NCBI GenBank assembly: GCA_964036045.1
Contig: OZ038383.1
Span: 68,143,725-68,207,724 of the forward strand
Source: Eutreptiella sp. 'Long Island Sound 2002'
Lineage: Eukaryota; Euglenozoa; Euglenophyceae; Eutreptiales; Eutreptiaceae
Length of the DNA: 64,000 nucleotides
Direction of reading: 5' to 3'
Under the pieces are notes generated by a model that ran no database searches, had not been told where the DNA came from, and saw nothing but the letters and a program-made list of their open reading frames with translations. Position 1 is the stretch's first letter, and each line of letters opens with the position of its first letter. The position numbers and the translations under genes were made by a program. Below are positions 8,493 to 18,923 of this stretch, in pieces.

Positions 8493-10664
8493 TTCCTCAT
8501 CAGGGAATTTCACATCCACTCCTGCAGCCATGAGGGACTTGGCCATCCAGGCCAAGCGCCTCTTCTTAGAATTATTCCCCTCAGGGGTAGCGTTATCCCC
8601 TTGGGGTCGCTTCTGGGGGACACCTGCGGCAGGAGCGGGTGTGGCAGCAGGAGTAGGCGTAGCAACAGGCGCTGATGAGCGCCTCTGGGGGTTAGGGGGT
8701 CCAGTCTTACCACCCCCCTTGCCACCTCCTTTACCTTTATCCCCATTCGGGGGATTCCTGGCGGGCGTCGGGTTCTTCTGGCGCTCCGCCTCCTGACGCT
8801 TGAGTTTGTCACTCTCGCGTTTCTTGATGTGGCATTCGTCCTCATAGTGACGACGCTTGCCACAGTAACCACAGGTGATGGTACACCTGAAGTGGTCCTG
8901 ATGGGTCACAGTTTTCCCATCTTTAGTATGCTGCTGACGTTTCATCTGCAGCATACAGCCACTGCGAAGATCGCAGTCAGAGGCATGACAAGGTCCCCCC
9001 TTGTCATTGACAGGTCGGCAGTAAAACAGGGGGGGGGTGCCTGCATCAGTTGGTACCTCGTTCATGGCACGTAGGTTGCCCCTCCCTTTACCGCCTCCCT
9101 GGTTGGTGTTAGTGGGATTTTTATGCCCCTTCCCTTCGCCACGTTCAGGGGTAGGGGTACCACCTCGTCCCAAATGTTTCTTGAGGAACTTCTCCATGTG
9201 GGAGTCGTTCTCTCTCTCAAGAGCTAGCTCAATCAAGAGATCCACCAGTGTATCATACGAGTGGGTCCTGCTCTTCCTCTCAGAGGTTGAGCGGCAATCA
9301 TCCCACGTACGCTGGGGGATCTTACTCATGAGCCACAGGTGGGGCTCAGTGGCTCCGTAGGAGCCCACATTCATCCTCGAAAATAAGTACTCCATGTCGC
9401 ACACATACTCAGAAATTCGCGCAGCGGATGGAAACTCCGGGAGCATAGGTAGCTCCTCGATTTGTGTGCGTACGCTGAGGTCAGTCTCATAGACTGGGAA
9501 TGTTTTCTCTAACCTCAGGAGTACCTCCGCCCAAGTAGAACAGGTTTTCACAATCTGTTTGACCTGTTTTTGCAAAAATTTCTTTTTGCATGAGCGTTTT
9601 AGCAGTGAACATTTGGTGGCCACATCCACATGGGATTGGCCAGTCAACAAAAGGAACTCCGCAAATTCTTCTGCCCATTCTGGCAGGTTTTTAGGGTCGA
9701 ACTCCGGCAGTTCCAGCTGGATGTTCGCCTGGGCAATCGGTCTGCCCATCTTCCCACCCCCCGGAGTTAGGCCTGAAGGCGACACGCCGGCAAGTGGGGC
9801 CAGGGCTGACAGCCCTCTTCTCTCACTCTCTGTGACAGGCACGTCCTGTAGGTCCGCCATAGGCACAGTCCTGGCACGGGGGTGAAAGGGGCTGGGGCAG
9901 GTAACCTTAGGCAACAGCCTTGAGACCCTCGATCTCTTGAGATCTTCGGCCAGGGTACTCAGCCCTGGAGAGAGAGAGAGGAACTCAGGCTTGGGTAAGG
10001 GTTCTGCAATACCCAGTTTAGCCTTAATGGCCTCTGATAAGGCCGTCACATCTGGATCTTCTGATCCAGACAGGAATTTGGCCAGCAGCTCGGCCGTTTG
10101 ATCCAGGGCACCGTAGGTTGGCCTTGGATGATGTTCTTCGACTCGAGTTGGGCCCACTTCGGGAGCCCTTGGGGTTGGGTACTCAGGTCGTAGTCGTCTT
10201 GGCAGGGATGCAGTAGACGGAGGGCCTGAGTGTGAGTAGGACCCTAGATCCGTACGTGGTCTTGACCCATGTACAGCCAGTGGTTCCTCTCCATCTTCCC
10301 CACGGATGGATTTGTAGTACTCATCGTGCATGATGTACTCATCCATCTTCATCTTCAGCTTCTCATATTCCTCAGGTCCTTCAATGGCAGTTGAGGATGA
10401 AGCTGGGCAATTGGATCGTGATACTGAAGCAGCCACACGTCTGTGGAGGTGACTGAAGCTGTCTCCACCGTGTGCTGCTAAGGCCTCGGTGGTAAGGCCT
10501 TTATTCTTCTCCGCCCTTCTGCGTTCTGGATCTCCTTGGGACCCAGATGCGCCACTGAGGTGATGTGGTGCTCGGTGTGGTGGTTCACTCATTGGGTGGA
10601 CCACACTGCCCATTTGCACTTGGACAGTTCGGATAGGCCAGGTCCTTACACTTGGTGTGGACAT
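8490..10664 (-). CDS. gag: Gag protein of element 1a
   Basis: Gag, 724 residues from the ATG at 10664-10662; the frame is open for 20 more codons upstream, but those lie next to the PBS and have no ATG. The middle part carries a retrotransposon Gag-like helical region (about residues 340-510, with LPEFDPKNLPEWAEEF and IPQRTWDDC). Near residue 610 is a zinc knuckle, C-GY-C-GKRR-H-YEDE-C, preceded by another Cys-rich patch. The C-terminal tail is basic and Gly/Lys/Pro-rich (KGKGGGKGGGK), suited to nucleic-acid binding. It would form the virus-like particle and package the RNA. It ends in UAG, in frame with pol. Confidence 0.9.
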   Translation of the reverse strand: MSTPSVRTWPIRTVQVQMGSVVHPMSEPPHRAPHHLSGASGSQGDPERRRAEKNKGLTTEALAAHGGDSFSHLHRRVAASVSRSNCPASSSTAIEGPEEYEKLKMKMDEYIMHDEYYKSIRGEDGEEPLAVHGSRPRTDLGSYSHSGPPSTASLPRRLRPEYPTPRAPEVGPTRVEEHHPRPTYGALDQTAELLAKFLSGSEDPDVTALSEAIKAKLGIAEPLPKPEFLSLSPGLSTLAEDLKRSRVSRLLPKVTCPSPFHPRARTVPMADLQDVPVTESERRGLSALAPLAGVSPSGLTPGGGKMGRPIAQANIQLELPEFDPKNLPEWAEEFAEFLLLTGQSHVDVATKCSLLKRSCKKKFLQKQVKQIVKTCSTWAEVLLRLEKTFPVYETDLSVRTQIEELPMLPEFPSAARISEYVCDMEYLFSRMNVGSYGATEPHLWLMSKIPQRTWDDCRSTSERKSRTHSYDTLVDLLIELALERENDSHMEKFLKKHLGRGGTPTPERGEGKGHKNPTNTNQGGGKGRGNLRAMNEVPTDAGTPPLFYCRPVNDKGGPCHASDCDLRSGCMLQMKRQQHTKDGKTVTHQDHFRCTITCGYCGKRRHYEDECHIKKRESDKLKRQEAERQKNPTPARNPPNGDKGKGGGKGGGKTGPPNPQRRSSAPVATPTPAATPAPAAGVPQKRPQGDNATPEGNNSKKRRLAWMAKSLMAAGVDVKFPDEE

Positions 10665-10732
10665 TATGGACTTTTTGTTGAGCTTTTGTTCTGCACTTCT
10701 CAGGGTCGGTTCAAAAGGTCTCAAGGGACTGT

Positions 10733-10743
10733 CTCTGCTACCG
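10733..10743 (-). other. Primer-binding site for initiator tRNA-Met (element 1a)
   Basis: Directly downstream of the 5' LTR the minus strand reads CGGTAGCAGAG, one base off TGGTAGCAGAG, the complement of the 3' end of animal-type eukaryotic tRNA-iMet. Position next to the LTR and orientation are as expected. Confidence 0.85.
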
Positions 10744-11469
10744 GAAAGATGTCCTTGAATTATGCCCTAGGTCTTTTGATGTATTCCTGCAAGTTAGTTT
10801 TGTAGTGGAAAACCCCAAACCAAAGCAGCAAGTAGAGCAAGGACTGAATATGGATCGAATCAATGAAATCAATGATTGGTTTTGGAATCCAGTGTAACAC
10901 AGAAGGGCTGCAGATAGACAAAGCAGGTATATGAACATAGATTCAATCACAAATGAATAATGCAAAAGGTTTTATATGAAAATTGGTCAGACTCTAGCCT
11001 CAGTGGTTGCAATAGGCACTTCATGTGCACTCTTTTGGGTGAAATGGTGCTGGTTAGGACTGAGGGGCATAGATGTCAGGACCACACAGAAAATGACTTG
11101 GCCAAGCAACTGAATTCAGAAACAGTTACAAAGTAGGACCACAATAAGTGGTAGATTCAATTGAGTATAGGGGTCTTGGGGTGGGAGACCACTTAGGCTT
11201 AACCTCCAAGGCCCACAAGCATGGATTGCCTGATTTATTTTGGTATGACCTCCATGAAGGAAGGTACCTCCGCTCAGTTGAGTGGTAGGGGTGAACTTCA
11301 TGGGGGGGGCTAGGGTCACAACCCTAGTTACCTTGAGAAAGTGTACTTTAGGCCACAAAAGAGAGATAAAAACACTTAAGTTTGTCTCAGCATCAACAAA
11401 GGGTTTTAAGGGGGGGCTTAGCCTGGATCAAGCCCTCCAAGAAAGACATGGCAGTGACTTTTTCTTACT
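10743..11469 (-). repeat. 5' LTR of element 1a (727 bp)
   Basis: Partner of 379-1105. It should contain the promoter; a TATAAAA motif lies at 10970-10976 on the minus strand. It borders the PBS on one side and the TSD on the other. Confidence 0.95.
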
Positions 11470-11474
11470 AACAA
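11470..11474. repeat. Right TSD (AACAA) of element 1a
   Basis: Copy of AACAA at 374-378; beyond it the interrupted pol of copy 2a resumes with CTTCTTCATGGCC. Confidence 0.9.
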
Positions 11475-13497
11475 CTTCTTCATGGCCTCGGCCCGATCGC
11501 CCTGAAGTTGATACTACCGATGACGAGAGATCTTGGGGTTCGGCTTCAGCTTGATCCTCGCTGTGCAAAAGCTCCCACAATCTGGAGGGTTCTTGTTGGC
11601 GACGCCACTGAACAGCCGCGGATAGGCATTTATCAGCCTCTCCTTCAGCTCGGCGACCTTCGGGTTCTCCTGGGCCTCTTCAGCCGCTTGCTTCGGTATC
11701 GATACAACCGACCGCACTGCGGTATAGGCCTCTTCCGGGTCCGAGTCCGACTTCTCCTCGTCCGATCCGCCGTCTCCATCATCGTGGGGCGCGCTTCCCA
11801 CCAATAATCTTCCGAAAGTTGCGGCATGGGCCTGGTTCTTGTTGTTACCGGCCCCCATTCTTGGAAAATCCCACGTCGGCGGGTCCGACCCAACCGGACC
11901 ATCATATTGGTCCGTGATGTGATCCATGGCCCTCGCCACGAACTCATCCTTCTCGTACTTGCCGGTGACCAACATCTGGTCATCCCACCAATGCGGAGAT
12001 GTGACCATTGCTCGCCCCTTCTTGGCTGCCACACGGTTGTGCATCCCCATCCGCAGGTTGACGACGTGGTCGATGTCGGCGTGGGACAGGACGTCAATGC
12101 CATCCATTGGCTGATCCGTCCCCTCCTTGGGCTCAAACATGACCCGCTTGGGCACCGCCTCAACCCTACGGATGAATGCTTCATCACCCGTGGGCTGGGC
12201 TTGCGCCCCATCCACCAGGAAAGCCTTGGTACCCAACGCTTGACCCGGGAAGGGCATTGATAAACCCTTGGCGTCGATGAACAACTCCTCCTCTGGCCCG
12301 AGTGACATCTCGTTCAGGGTGTTGGAATCCAGCGTCCACTTGAGACCTTCCAGCGGACATGGGGTGGATCCTATGCCGGTTATGACCAGGATCCCCTTCG
12401 CCCTATCCGCGACGATCTTTTCTGCCGTACGTCTGGTATTTTCCAGGGAACCATGCCAATACATGGGCCCCCACTCCTTCAAACCCCAATGCCTGTGCCA
12501 GGCCGAGTCTCCTCGATGCCAATGCTTCCTACACTTCCTCAAAAGTCCGGCATCCCGGGAAGCGAAGACGTCCGTCTCGGGCGCTTCGGCTCCCAGCGTC
12601 TGAATCATCCTGGCGTACACCTGCGGCGCCATTCCATACTCCGTGAACTGAACTCCGCGGTCTCCTCTGGATTTGGCACCCACAGCTTGCACCGCTTGGA
12701 CGATCCGATCCTCTTCCTCAGCATTCCATTGGGATGATCCGCATGCATAGTCCGTGGACAGGCGTGTAAGGCATTCAGCATCCTCCCGGACCAGCGTTGC
12801 ACGATGGGGAAGGGCTCCAATGGCATTTCCCACCATGAAGTCATACCCCATGATCATATCCCAATCTGTAATGTCGGCCACATAGAAGTTCCCGGATACA
12901 GTGCTTCTCTTCGCCAAATCAGGGCGGTTCAAGCGCTCATGCTCCCAGAATTCCATACTGATAGTGGCCTCATGGGTGCCACCACCCATAATCTCTCCAT
13001 TGGCCTCTTTCAGGCGTACCGGTCTATGGCTGGGCTGCAGGGATTCCTCCTTGAACAACCCTCTCCGGATCAGGCTAACCTGGGCACCCGCATCCACCAA
13101 AACATCCACCACCAACTCCTCTTGTCCGCACCGTACACACAACTTCAAGTGCAACTGCCGCTCGTCACCCTGCGATTTATGGATGACTCTCACGGCATGC
13201 AATTCTAGCACATCCGGGTGCATCAGGACTTCGAACGGTATGGTCACGGATGGTGTAGATCCTGGGCTGGTCCTGCCCGTCCACGGGGCTCTCCGTGGTC
13301 GCTCCTTCTTTCTTGCCACGTCCCTTGCCCACATACACTTCCACTGGCAGGGCCCTCCAGGGGTTGGGAGTGACAAAACTCAGTGGTTTTGGCTCTTCTC
13401 GAGCCTTCTTGGGCACCCGATCTGCCTTCGCTTTCTCTAGGATTCCACTGATTTTCGGAGGAGAGACCTCCGGGGTCCCACTCCCGTAGGGGCTTCT
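11475..13497 (-). pseudogene. pol: Family-2 copy 2a: pol, protease to start of RT (broken)
   Basis: Upstream part of the 2a pol, continuous in family terms with 1-373. From the gag UAG (13500-13498) the frame is open through PKKAREEPKPLSF to about 13240, where one extra base relative to 2b (ACCGTTCGAAG against ACCCTTGAAG) shifts frame. The main block then runs 13376-11514. The protease motif reads VLVDAGAQVS, so the catalytic DTG of 2b is DAG here. A second block (ETDVFASRDAGLL...ILVITG) matches the 2b domain between protease and RT. At the RT border a GAG codon of 2b is TAG here, giving SRHR-stop. A frameshift, a nonsense codon and the 1a insertion make this pol dead. Confidence 0.9.
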
Positions 13498-16284
13498 CTA
13501 GACGTTGCCTTCCGCAGCTCCCTCCTGCTGCGATCCGCCCAGACTTTGTCCACCAGGTTGCTGGGCTTTGAGTTCCTCCAACGTCCTCAACATGTCCTCA
13601 GCAACCTCCTCGATCGACCTCAGGCGTTGGTGTGGGCCGGGTTCTCCACCATAGCCTTTTCCTCCGCCTTTCCCTTGGCCCTTTCCTTGGCCTTTTCCAC
13701 CGTCTCCGCCCTTTCCCTTCCAATCGGCAATTCGTTGCTCCTTGGGCTTCTTGTCGGGATGGGCGGCGAAGTAGGCCTTCTTGTCGGCCTTATATACCTT
13801 GCAATGCCGGTGGCCATGTGCATGGTTGTTTTCCTTGCCGTAGCAGACCCAGCAGCCGTCGTGCTGTGATCTGTATTCGCGGAACGAGAGCGGCGGGTTC
13901 CCGATCCTCTGCGGTTCCTTGCGGTTCTTGTTGAACCTTGGTTCCAGGCGGTTCCACCTGGACCTGTCCTGCCCATGCTCCTTCATATTGTGCGCTACGA
14001 ATGCGAAGAAGTGGGCTTCTTCATGATCCTCTCGGGTGGTCGCGGTCCAGAGATCTTGGCCGCTTCCACTCCCTTCCTCCGCGGTTCCGACCGTGTCCTC
14101 CTTAACCTCTCGGTGTTGGCGAGCTTCCCCATGACCTCGATGTCCATGGCCCTGTCGATCCTGCACGTGGGCCTCGTTCTTGGCGTTGAGCTTCAGCTCC
14201 ACCGTGATGTACTTCACGATCTTGTCCAGGCTCATGCGGGCGAAGATGACCTGCATCCTCAGTGGTTCCCCGCGCCTCCACTCCGTGTTGTTGAGGCGCG
14301 TCAGCCTTTGCCCCATGGTGTCGCCGAATACCTCCACGTAGACGGCGTTCTTCAACCCCAACATTCGGCTGGGCTCGCCGAGGTTTCGCCAGAAAAACTC
14401 CATTATTCCGGCGTGGGTGTCCTCCGATGCCATGATCCGTACGGCCACGCGCTTCTTTGCTCTCTTCTCCTCCTCGTCCTCCACCCTCTTCTTCCAGTGG
14501 CAGGGGAGGACGTCCTTGAGCAGGTGTCCGATCTGGCTGGACTCATTCCAGTCCTCCACCAGCTTGAGGCTTCTTCGGTACTTGCGGATGTACCGATTCC
14601 ATTCCCGGACCCTCAACTCCCCGCGCGCCAGCGGCAGCGGAATGGACCACAAATCCTCCAACTTCTGGTTGGGGGTATCCACTCGCTCCTCGTCCTCCAG
14701 CCACTCGAGGCAGGCCTGCTCCGTCTGGATCAATCCCTCGCGGATCTGATCCCTGAGCTCCTCCTTCTGGTCCTGCGCCAGCCTGTGTGGGAATGTCCGA
14801 CATACCCACTGGTCCCTTGGCGCTCCCTTCATCTCGCCGACGACCTCCTCGGCGAAGTCCTCCCAAACCAAGATGAAGTCATCCAGGTTGGAGGGGTTGC
14901 CATCGTAGTAGGGGATTTTGATTCCCCTGAGGTCGTCAATCCTGATGGCGTCTCCGACGTCCGCAGCCACCACTCCACCGAGACGGATACCACCTGTGGC
15001 CGGGGGGTGTGAGTACACTCCCCGTACATCCCTCTCCTCCATGGAGTGCGGTCCAGTTGGGCCTGAACCCAGGGGGTTTGGGATGCGGGAAGGACTTGCT
15101 CCACCGGCTGTCCATATCCCCGTAGTGGGGTCCTTCACCCACAGGTTTCCGCCTGGATGGCCTCGACCATGTCCGTTGACCCTTCCCATGGTTCGCCCCT
15201 GCATGGTCTGGATCTCCTCTTCCGCATAAACTGCATTGGCAGTCATAGCGGTCGGTGGATCCTGGGCGGCATGGGACATCTGTACCGTCAGGCTCCTCAG
15301 GTCCGTGGTTGCGTGCTCTTCCCGCATGGACTCAGCCGGTGCCGTATGCTCCCCGAGCATTATGGATTCGCTGAACATGGGAACAAATGGCAGCGCACCC
15401 GGGTCAACACGCGGAGGCGCGTAAGGTGCCTCTGCAGGGCCGCCCATGGGTTTCTCCATGGTGCTTCTGAGGGTCTTAACCCGCTCCACCAGCTCTGCCG
15501 TTGCCGGCCTTGCCGGGAGCTCCGGACCCGAGGCGAGGGGTTGTGACTCCTCTATCCTTTTCAGGCGTACCGACATGTCCTCCACCAGATGGAGGAGGCT
15601 GTCCACCACTCGCTGCTGCTTCTGCAGGGCCATCTCCAGCTTCTCCCGGTACCGGTCCTGCTCCGCTCGCAGCTCCGCCATGTCTCTCTCCGCTTCCGAC
15701 TGGTCATCCAGGATCCCCGCGATGTCCTCCTCTAGGCCGTCCTTCTGGTTGTCCAGGCGGTCAAGGTGCTGCACGATGGTGTCCATCCCCATCTTTGGGT
15801 ACTTGCCGATGAGGAAGGATACGTGCTTGCAGTAGCACTCAACGTGCTTTCCACCTGATCCGGCGCATCCCACGGTTCCCGGCGCCTCGGACTCCTCTGC
15901 CATGGGTGTGTCGCCCATGTTATCCCGCTTTGGCTCCGTCTGCCGGGCCACAGGCGCAGTTCTGGCTCTGGTAGGCCTCTCCAGCGCCTCGGCGTCATGC
16001 TCCAGGCTGGGTTCGGGGGCCGTGTGCGCCCTTGTGGGCGGTCTGGCCACCTCCTCGGACTCCGAAGGGAAAGCGGTCCGATAGCCATCGGAATGCCCCT
16101 CGGAATCTGCAGCTGACCACAGCCTGACCCGGCTGGGATCCGTCTCCATCGCCCTGGCTTCCGCCGCGGGTTTCGGTGACCCGCGCTTCCGGTAACGCCG
16201 GGCCCTGCCGTTGCTGCTGGTCTCCTCCAACTCCTCCACCGCGGAGCGGAGATTGCAAGCCTTGCGGCATTGCCTTTCACACAT
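13498..16284 (-). CDS. gag: Gag protein of family-2 copy 2a
   Basis: A 928-residue open frame from the first ATG at 16284, which matches the SMCER ATG also present in 2b. The frame stays open upstream to 16437 without ATG, and that stretch (GPHYPCPRTPRVQIVESVE) is conserved in 2b, so real initiation may be further upstream at a non-AUG codon. Visible parts are a Cys-rich start (MCERQCRKAC), acidic and Ser/Arg linkers, a coiled coil about 250-300 (EAERDMAELRAEQDRYREKL), a Gag-like helical core, and a zinc-knuckle-like CWVC...H...H...C motif followed by a long Gly/Lys tail. It ends in UAG, after which the pol frame continues. It is intact although the rest of the copy is broken. Confidence 0.85.
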   Translation of the reverse strand: MCERQCRKACNLRSAVEELEETSSNGRARRYRKRGSPKPAAEARAMETDPSRVRLWSAADSEGHSDGYRTAFPSESEEVARPPTRAHTAPEPSLEHDAEALERPTRARTAPVARQTEPKRDNMGDTPMAEESEAPGTVGCAGSGGKHVECYCKHVSFLIGKYPKMGMDTIVQHLDRLDNQKDGLEEDIAGILDDQSEAERDMAELRAEQDRYREKLEMALQKQQRVVDSLLHLVEDMSVRLKRIEESQPLASGPELPARPATAELVERVKTLRSTMEKPMGGPAEAPYAPPRVDPGALPFVPMFSESIMLGEHTAPAESMREEHATTDLRSLTVQMSHAAQDPPTAMTANAVYAEEEIQTMQGRTMGRVNGHGRGHPGGNLWVKDPTTGIWTAGGASPSRIPNPLGSGPTGPHSMEERDVRGVYSHPPATGGIRLGGVVAADVGDAIRIDDLRGIKIPYYDGNPSNLDDFILVWEDFAEEVVGEMKGAPRDQWVCRTFPHRLAQDQKEELRDQIREGLIQTEQACLEWLEDEERVDTPNQKLEDLWSIPLPLARGELRVREWNRYIRKYRRSLKLVEDWNESSQIGHLLKDVLPCHWKKRVEDEEEKRAKKRVAVRIMASEDTHAGIMEFFWRNLGEPSRMLGLKNAVYVEVFGDTMGQRLTRLNNTEWRRGEPLRMQVIFARMSLDKIVKYITVELKLNAKNEAHVQDRQGHGHRGHGEARQHREVKEDTVGTAEEGSGSGQDLWTATTREDHEEAHFFAFVAHNMKEHGQDRSRWNRLEPRFNKNRKEPQRIGNPPLSFREYRSQHDGCWVCYGKENNHAHGHRHCKVYKADKKAYFAAHPDKKPKEQRIADWKGKGGDGGKGQGKGQGKGGGKGYGGEPGPHQRLRSIEEVAEDMLRTLEELKAQQPGGQSLGGSQQEGAAEGNV

Positions 16285-16470
16285 GGAGGCCAGGTCCTCC
16301 GTGTCTAGCCCATGTCCTACAAAGGCTCTCCGTCCCGAGCATCTTCGCTCTTCCCGGGCTTCCAAGTCCGGCGTCGACTCCACGGACTCCACGATCTGCA
16401 CCCGGGGCGTCCTTGGGCAGGGGTAATGAGGGCCCAAGTCCCCGGTGCGGCAGTAGGGGGCAGGTAATCA

Positions 16471-16480
16471 TCTGCTACCA
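16471..16480 (-). other. Primer-binding site of copy 2a (tRNA-iMet)
   Basis: The minus strand reads TGGTAGCAGA immediately after the 5' LTR, complementary to the tRNA-iMet 3' end. The longer perfect version is in copy 2b. Confidence 0.8.
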
Positions 16481-18923
16481 TAAAGAAGGTCCCTACCAGG
16501 ACCGGCCCCTGCTGTACCCCTTCCACCATTTCCTGTCACTCCTATGGTCTTGCTTCTCACCAGGTTCTGCATGATCTTGCCCTATCCTGCACAATTTCCC
16601 ACAAAAAACAGTAAAATATGGCTCCTTCACACAAATCCGGATCCCTTGCAATAACCAACTCCCAAGTACAATAGCTGAAATCCAAATAATCCACACTGAG
16701 GGCTTCCAAGGGTGTTTGAAGTCCCGCGTTGACACTCAACAACTCCTTTCAACACGCTGGTCGTCTCACGGTGCACGCGGAGACACGGGCGTTGGGCATG
16801 TACATAGAATTGCACCGAAATCAATAAAGAAGAAGCCCTGAAATTGGCATATGAACACAAATCAAGCAGAATTGGGGAAAGATGGAAACCCACACAATCA
16901 CAGCCATAGACCCCTCATTCCCCGGACTCAAGACCTTCCCCTGACTCGCCAACATGATGCCCTGAACCAAGTCAAATAAGATGGCTAAATGCCATGTGTC
17001 AAAAGTCACTACACAAACCCCAAAAATGTGTTCACTCCCAAGCCTCTAAATCCTAGCCCAATAGGGGAGGTGGCGTATCATGGCCTAGAGTGGCACTCAG
17101 GACGATGCCCTACCCTGACATAACTTTGGTTGGACTTGGAGTCGATTGGGCTTGGGGAATTGCCCCGTGAAGATGACCTCACAACATAGCAAAATTAGGC
17201 AAATCACACCATAATGCCCAAAATTCAATTATATACTCAAAAATGCATACGGCAAATATTCAAATGCTTCATGCATGTGTCAAACCGGAATGTAATATAC
17301 AAGGGTGATATAGACCAAAGATCCATTCCCAGGAATATCCCAACATTCGCTCCCAAACCCCTCAGGATATACACATGCCATGCTTCACAGGTTAACTCAG
17401 AAATTTGAGACCTAATCTTGTGAGGCCCTGTGTGCCACGCCAAAGTGACCACGTGATCTGGCATATGGTGAGGTGCAACACCGAAGCATATGCCAACCTA
17501 TAAGCAACATACCATAGTTCACGAATCTCTAGGCATTTTACTGTTGGCCGACCAGTTGAGCACATAAAATACAAAAATGAGCATAAAATGAGGTCAAAAA
17601 CATGCAAATGTTGCTAAATTCAAAATAATCGCAATAGTATATAGCTTCCCTCACCCATGGTATCAACATATGGTTCAAAACACAATTACTTGGGACCATT
17701 TGCAAACAATCCCCCCACTTGGATCCCCACATGGACGCATAGTGACACCTTCGAACCTCCTCACGACACGCACCATGAAAATGGGAAAATTGATAGTGGC
17801 GCTTGTGGGTCGCTCCGTAAGGCTTCCCACATGCAATATATGTGCGGTAGACTTAGTCTAGCGCTATGGAGCTCACCATTGGGACATGGGCGAAGCCCTT
17901 GCCACGTATGACTCCACATATCTTCCTACAAACGGGGATATATAATATGGGCGTGAGCATAGCGAAGCACATGCCATCCATATAACACATACCCTTAATA
18001 GTGGCTCCCGGCATGGTATGCCATGCCACTCCATGGACATAACTTCACGTTAAAAATACGTAGGAACCCAAGGAAAGTTTCTACGCAACACCAACACTCA
18101 TGCGGTACACTCGAAAGTCGCATTAAAATATTCGGTTGCATGGTCCAAGAGTTAGAAATCACTTTCTACCCTCTTGACCATTATCCCTTGCTACATCGAG
18201 CATTTGTACACACCAAAGGCGATTGATGCTTCCTAAATTAAGTTGAGACCAGGGCGATTCAAGCCAATATCTCAAAATTGAAATTCCTCGCAGTGAGCCG
18301 GAGATATGATCTTTCAAAGTGGTCTCACGAATCAATTTTGTTTCGCCTATATCTCCAAGAAAAATGAAGGAGACAACAAAAGGAAGGTTGATTCGTGATC
18401 GGGGAAAAATGTAGGACCACTCGAAATTCATCATATCCCGTGCGGCGACCTCGAAATCGAAGATCCGATTCTGAATGTCTGAAAAAATCAGATCAATTTT
18501 GCGATGTATAACATGAAAATTGCGGAAGCCACGAACCTTTTTCTGATGAAATTTAACCCTTCATCGGGGTTTCCGCTAAAATATCTGGAAATAACGGTTA
18601 ACCAATCGGTTACCGCAAAATCGCGAGCCAACTGCCTGTCGCCGATACATTGACAATCAGAACGGATAGCTGAAAAGTTACGGAAACATTATGATAAAAA
18701 AGCCCTGTTGATTCCTGATATTTTGATATACAAATCTCAGCCGGCGGCGCCTCGGTATTGAATATGGCCGCACATAGCTGGAATGGCCAAGCCTATCACA
18801 CTATCACATCAGGTTAGGTTAGGTGGATGGGAGAGTATGAAATCAGCCAATGGCGGCTTGGCGGCCCATAGATACACATCCCAAGTGACCCAAATATGGC
18901 CACGGGGGTCCGAACCAGCTTCA
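16481..18923 (-). repeat. 5' LTR of family-2 copy 2a (~2.44 kb)
   Basis: Aligns along its length with the two LTRs of copy 2b (21167-23527 and 32008-34350), though more divergent. On the minus strand it starts TGAAGC and ends CTTCTTTA next to the PBS. Its far edge abuts L0 pol (TCTTCCAGGAGAACCAC). A short inverted repeat, GGTTAACC-AATC-GGTTACC, lies near 18597-18613. It has no coding content. The other LTR and the TSD lie left of the window. Confidence 0.85.

Larger units (their letters stand above)
379..11469 (-). mobile_element. Complete Ty3/gypsy chromovirus, copy 1a (family 1)
   Basis: A full-length LTR retrotransposon on the minus strand, inserted in the RT region of copy 2a. The 5' LTR is at 10743-11469 and the 3' LTR at 379-1105, both 727 bp with about five mismatches by eye, so the insertion is young. 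The 5-bp TSD AACAA is at 374-378 and 11470-11474, and joining the flanks restores the uninterrupted sequence seen in 2b. Internal order on the minus strand is PBS, gag, in-frame UAG, pol (protease, NPPF domain, RT, RNase H, integrase, chromodomain), a 2.6-kb non-coding tail, PPT, LTR. Gag and pol are both open, so it may be autonomous. The chromodomain and domain order place it among the chromoviruses. Confidence 0.95.
1..18923 (-). mobile_element. Family-2 chromovirus copy 2a (3' end outside window, split by 1a)
   Basis: 5' LTR, PBS, gag and broken pol on the minus strand, with 1a nested inside the RT. Its 5' end is inserted into the RT region of the plus-strand L0 pol. Gag is intact, but pol has a frameshift, two nonsense codons and the 11-kb insertion, so it cannot move by itself. 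Confidence 0.85.

Noticed and set aside
13975-15012. Plus-strand frame of 345 codons (and a 591-codon one at 28707-30482)
   Set aside because: Antisense shadows of the family-2 gag and pol genes; the matching positions in 2a and 2b follow from homology of the sense genes.
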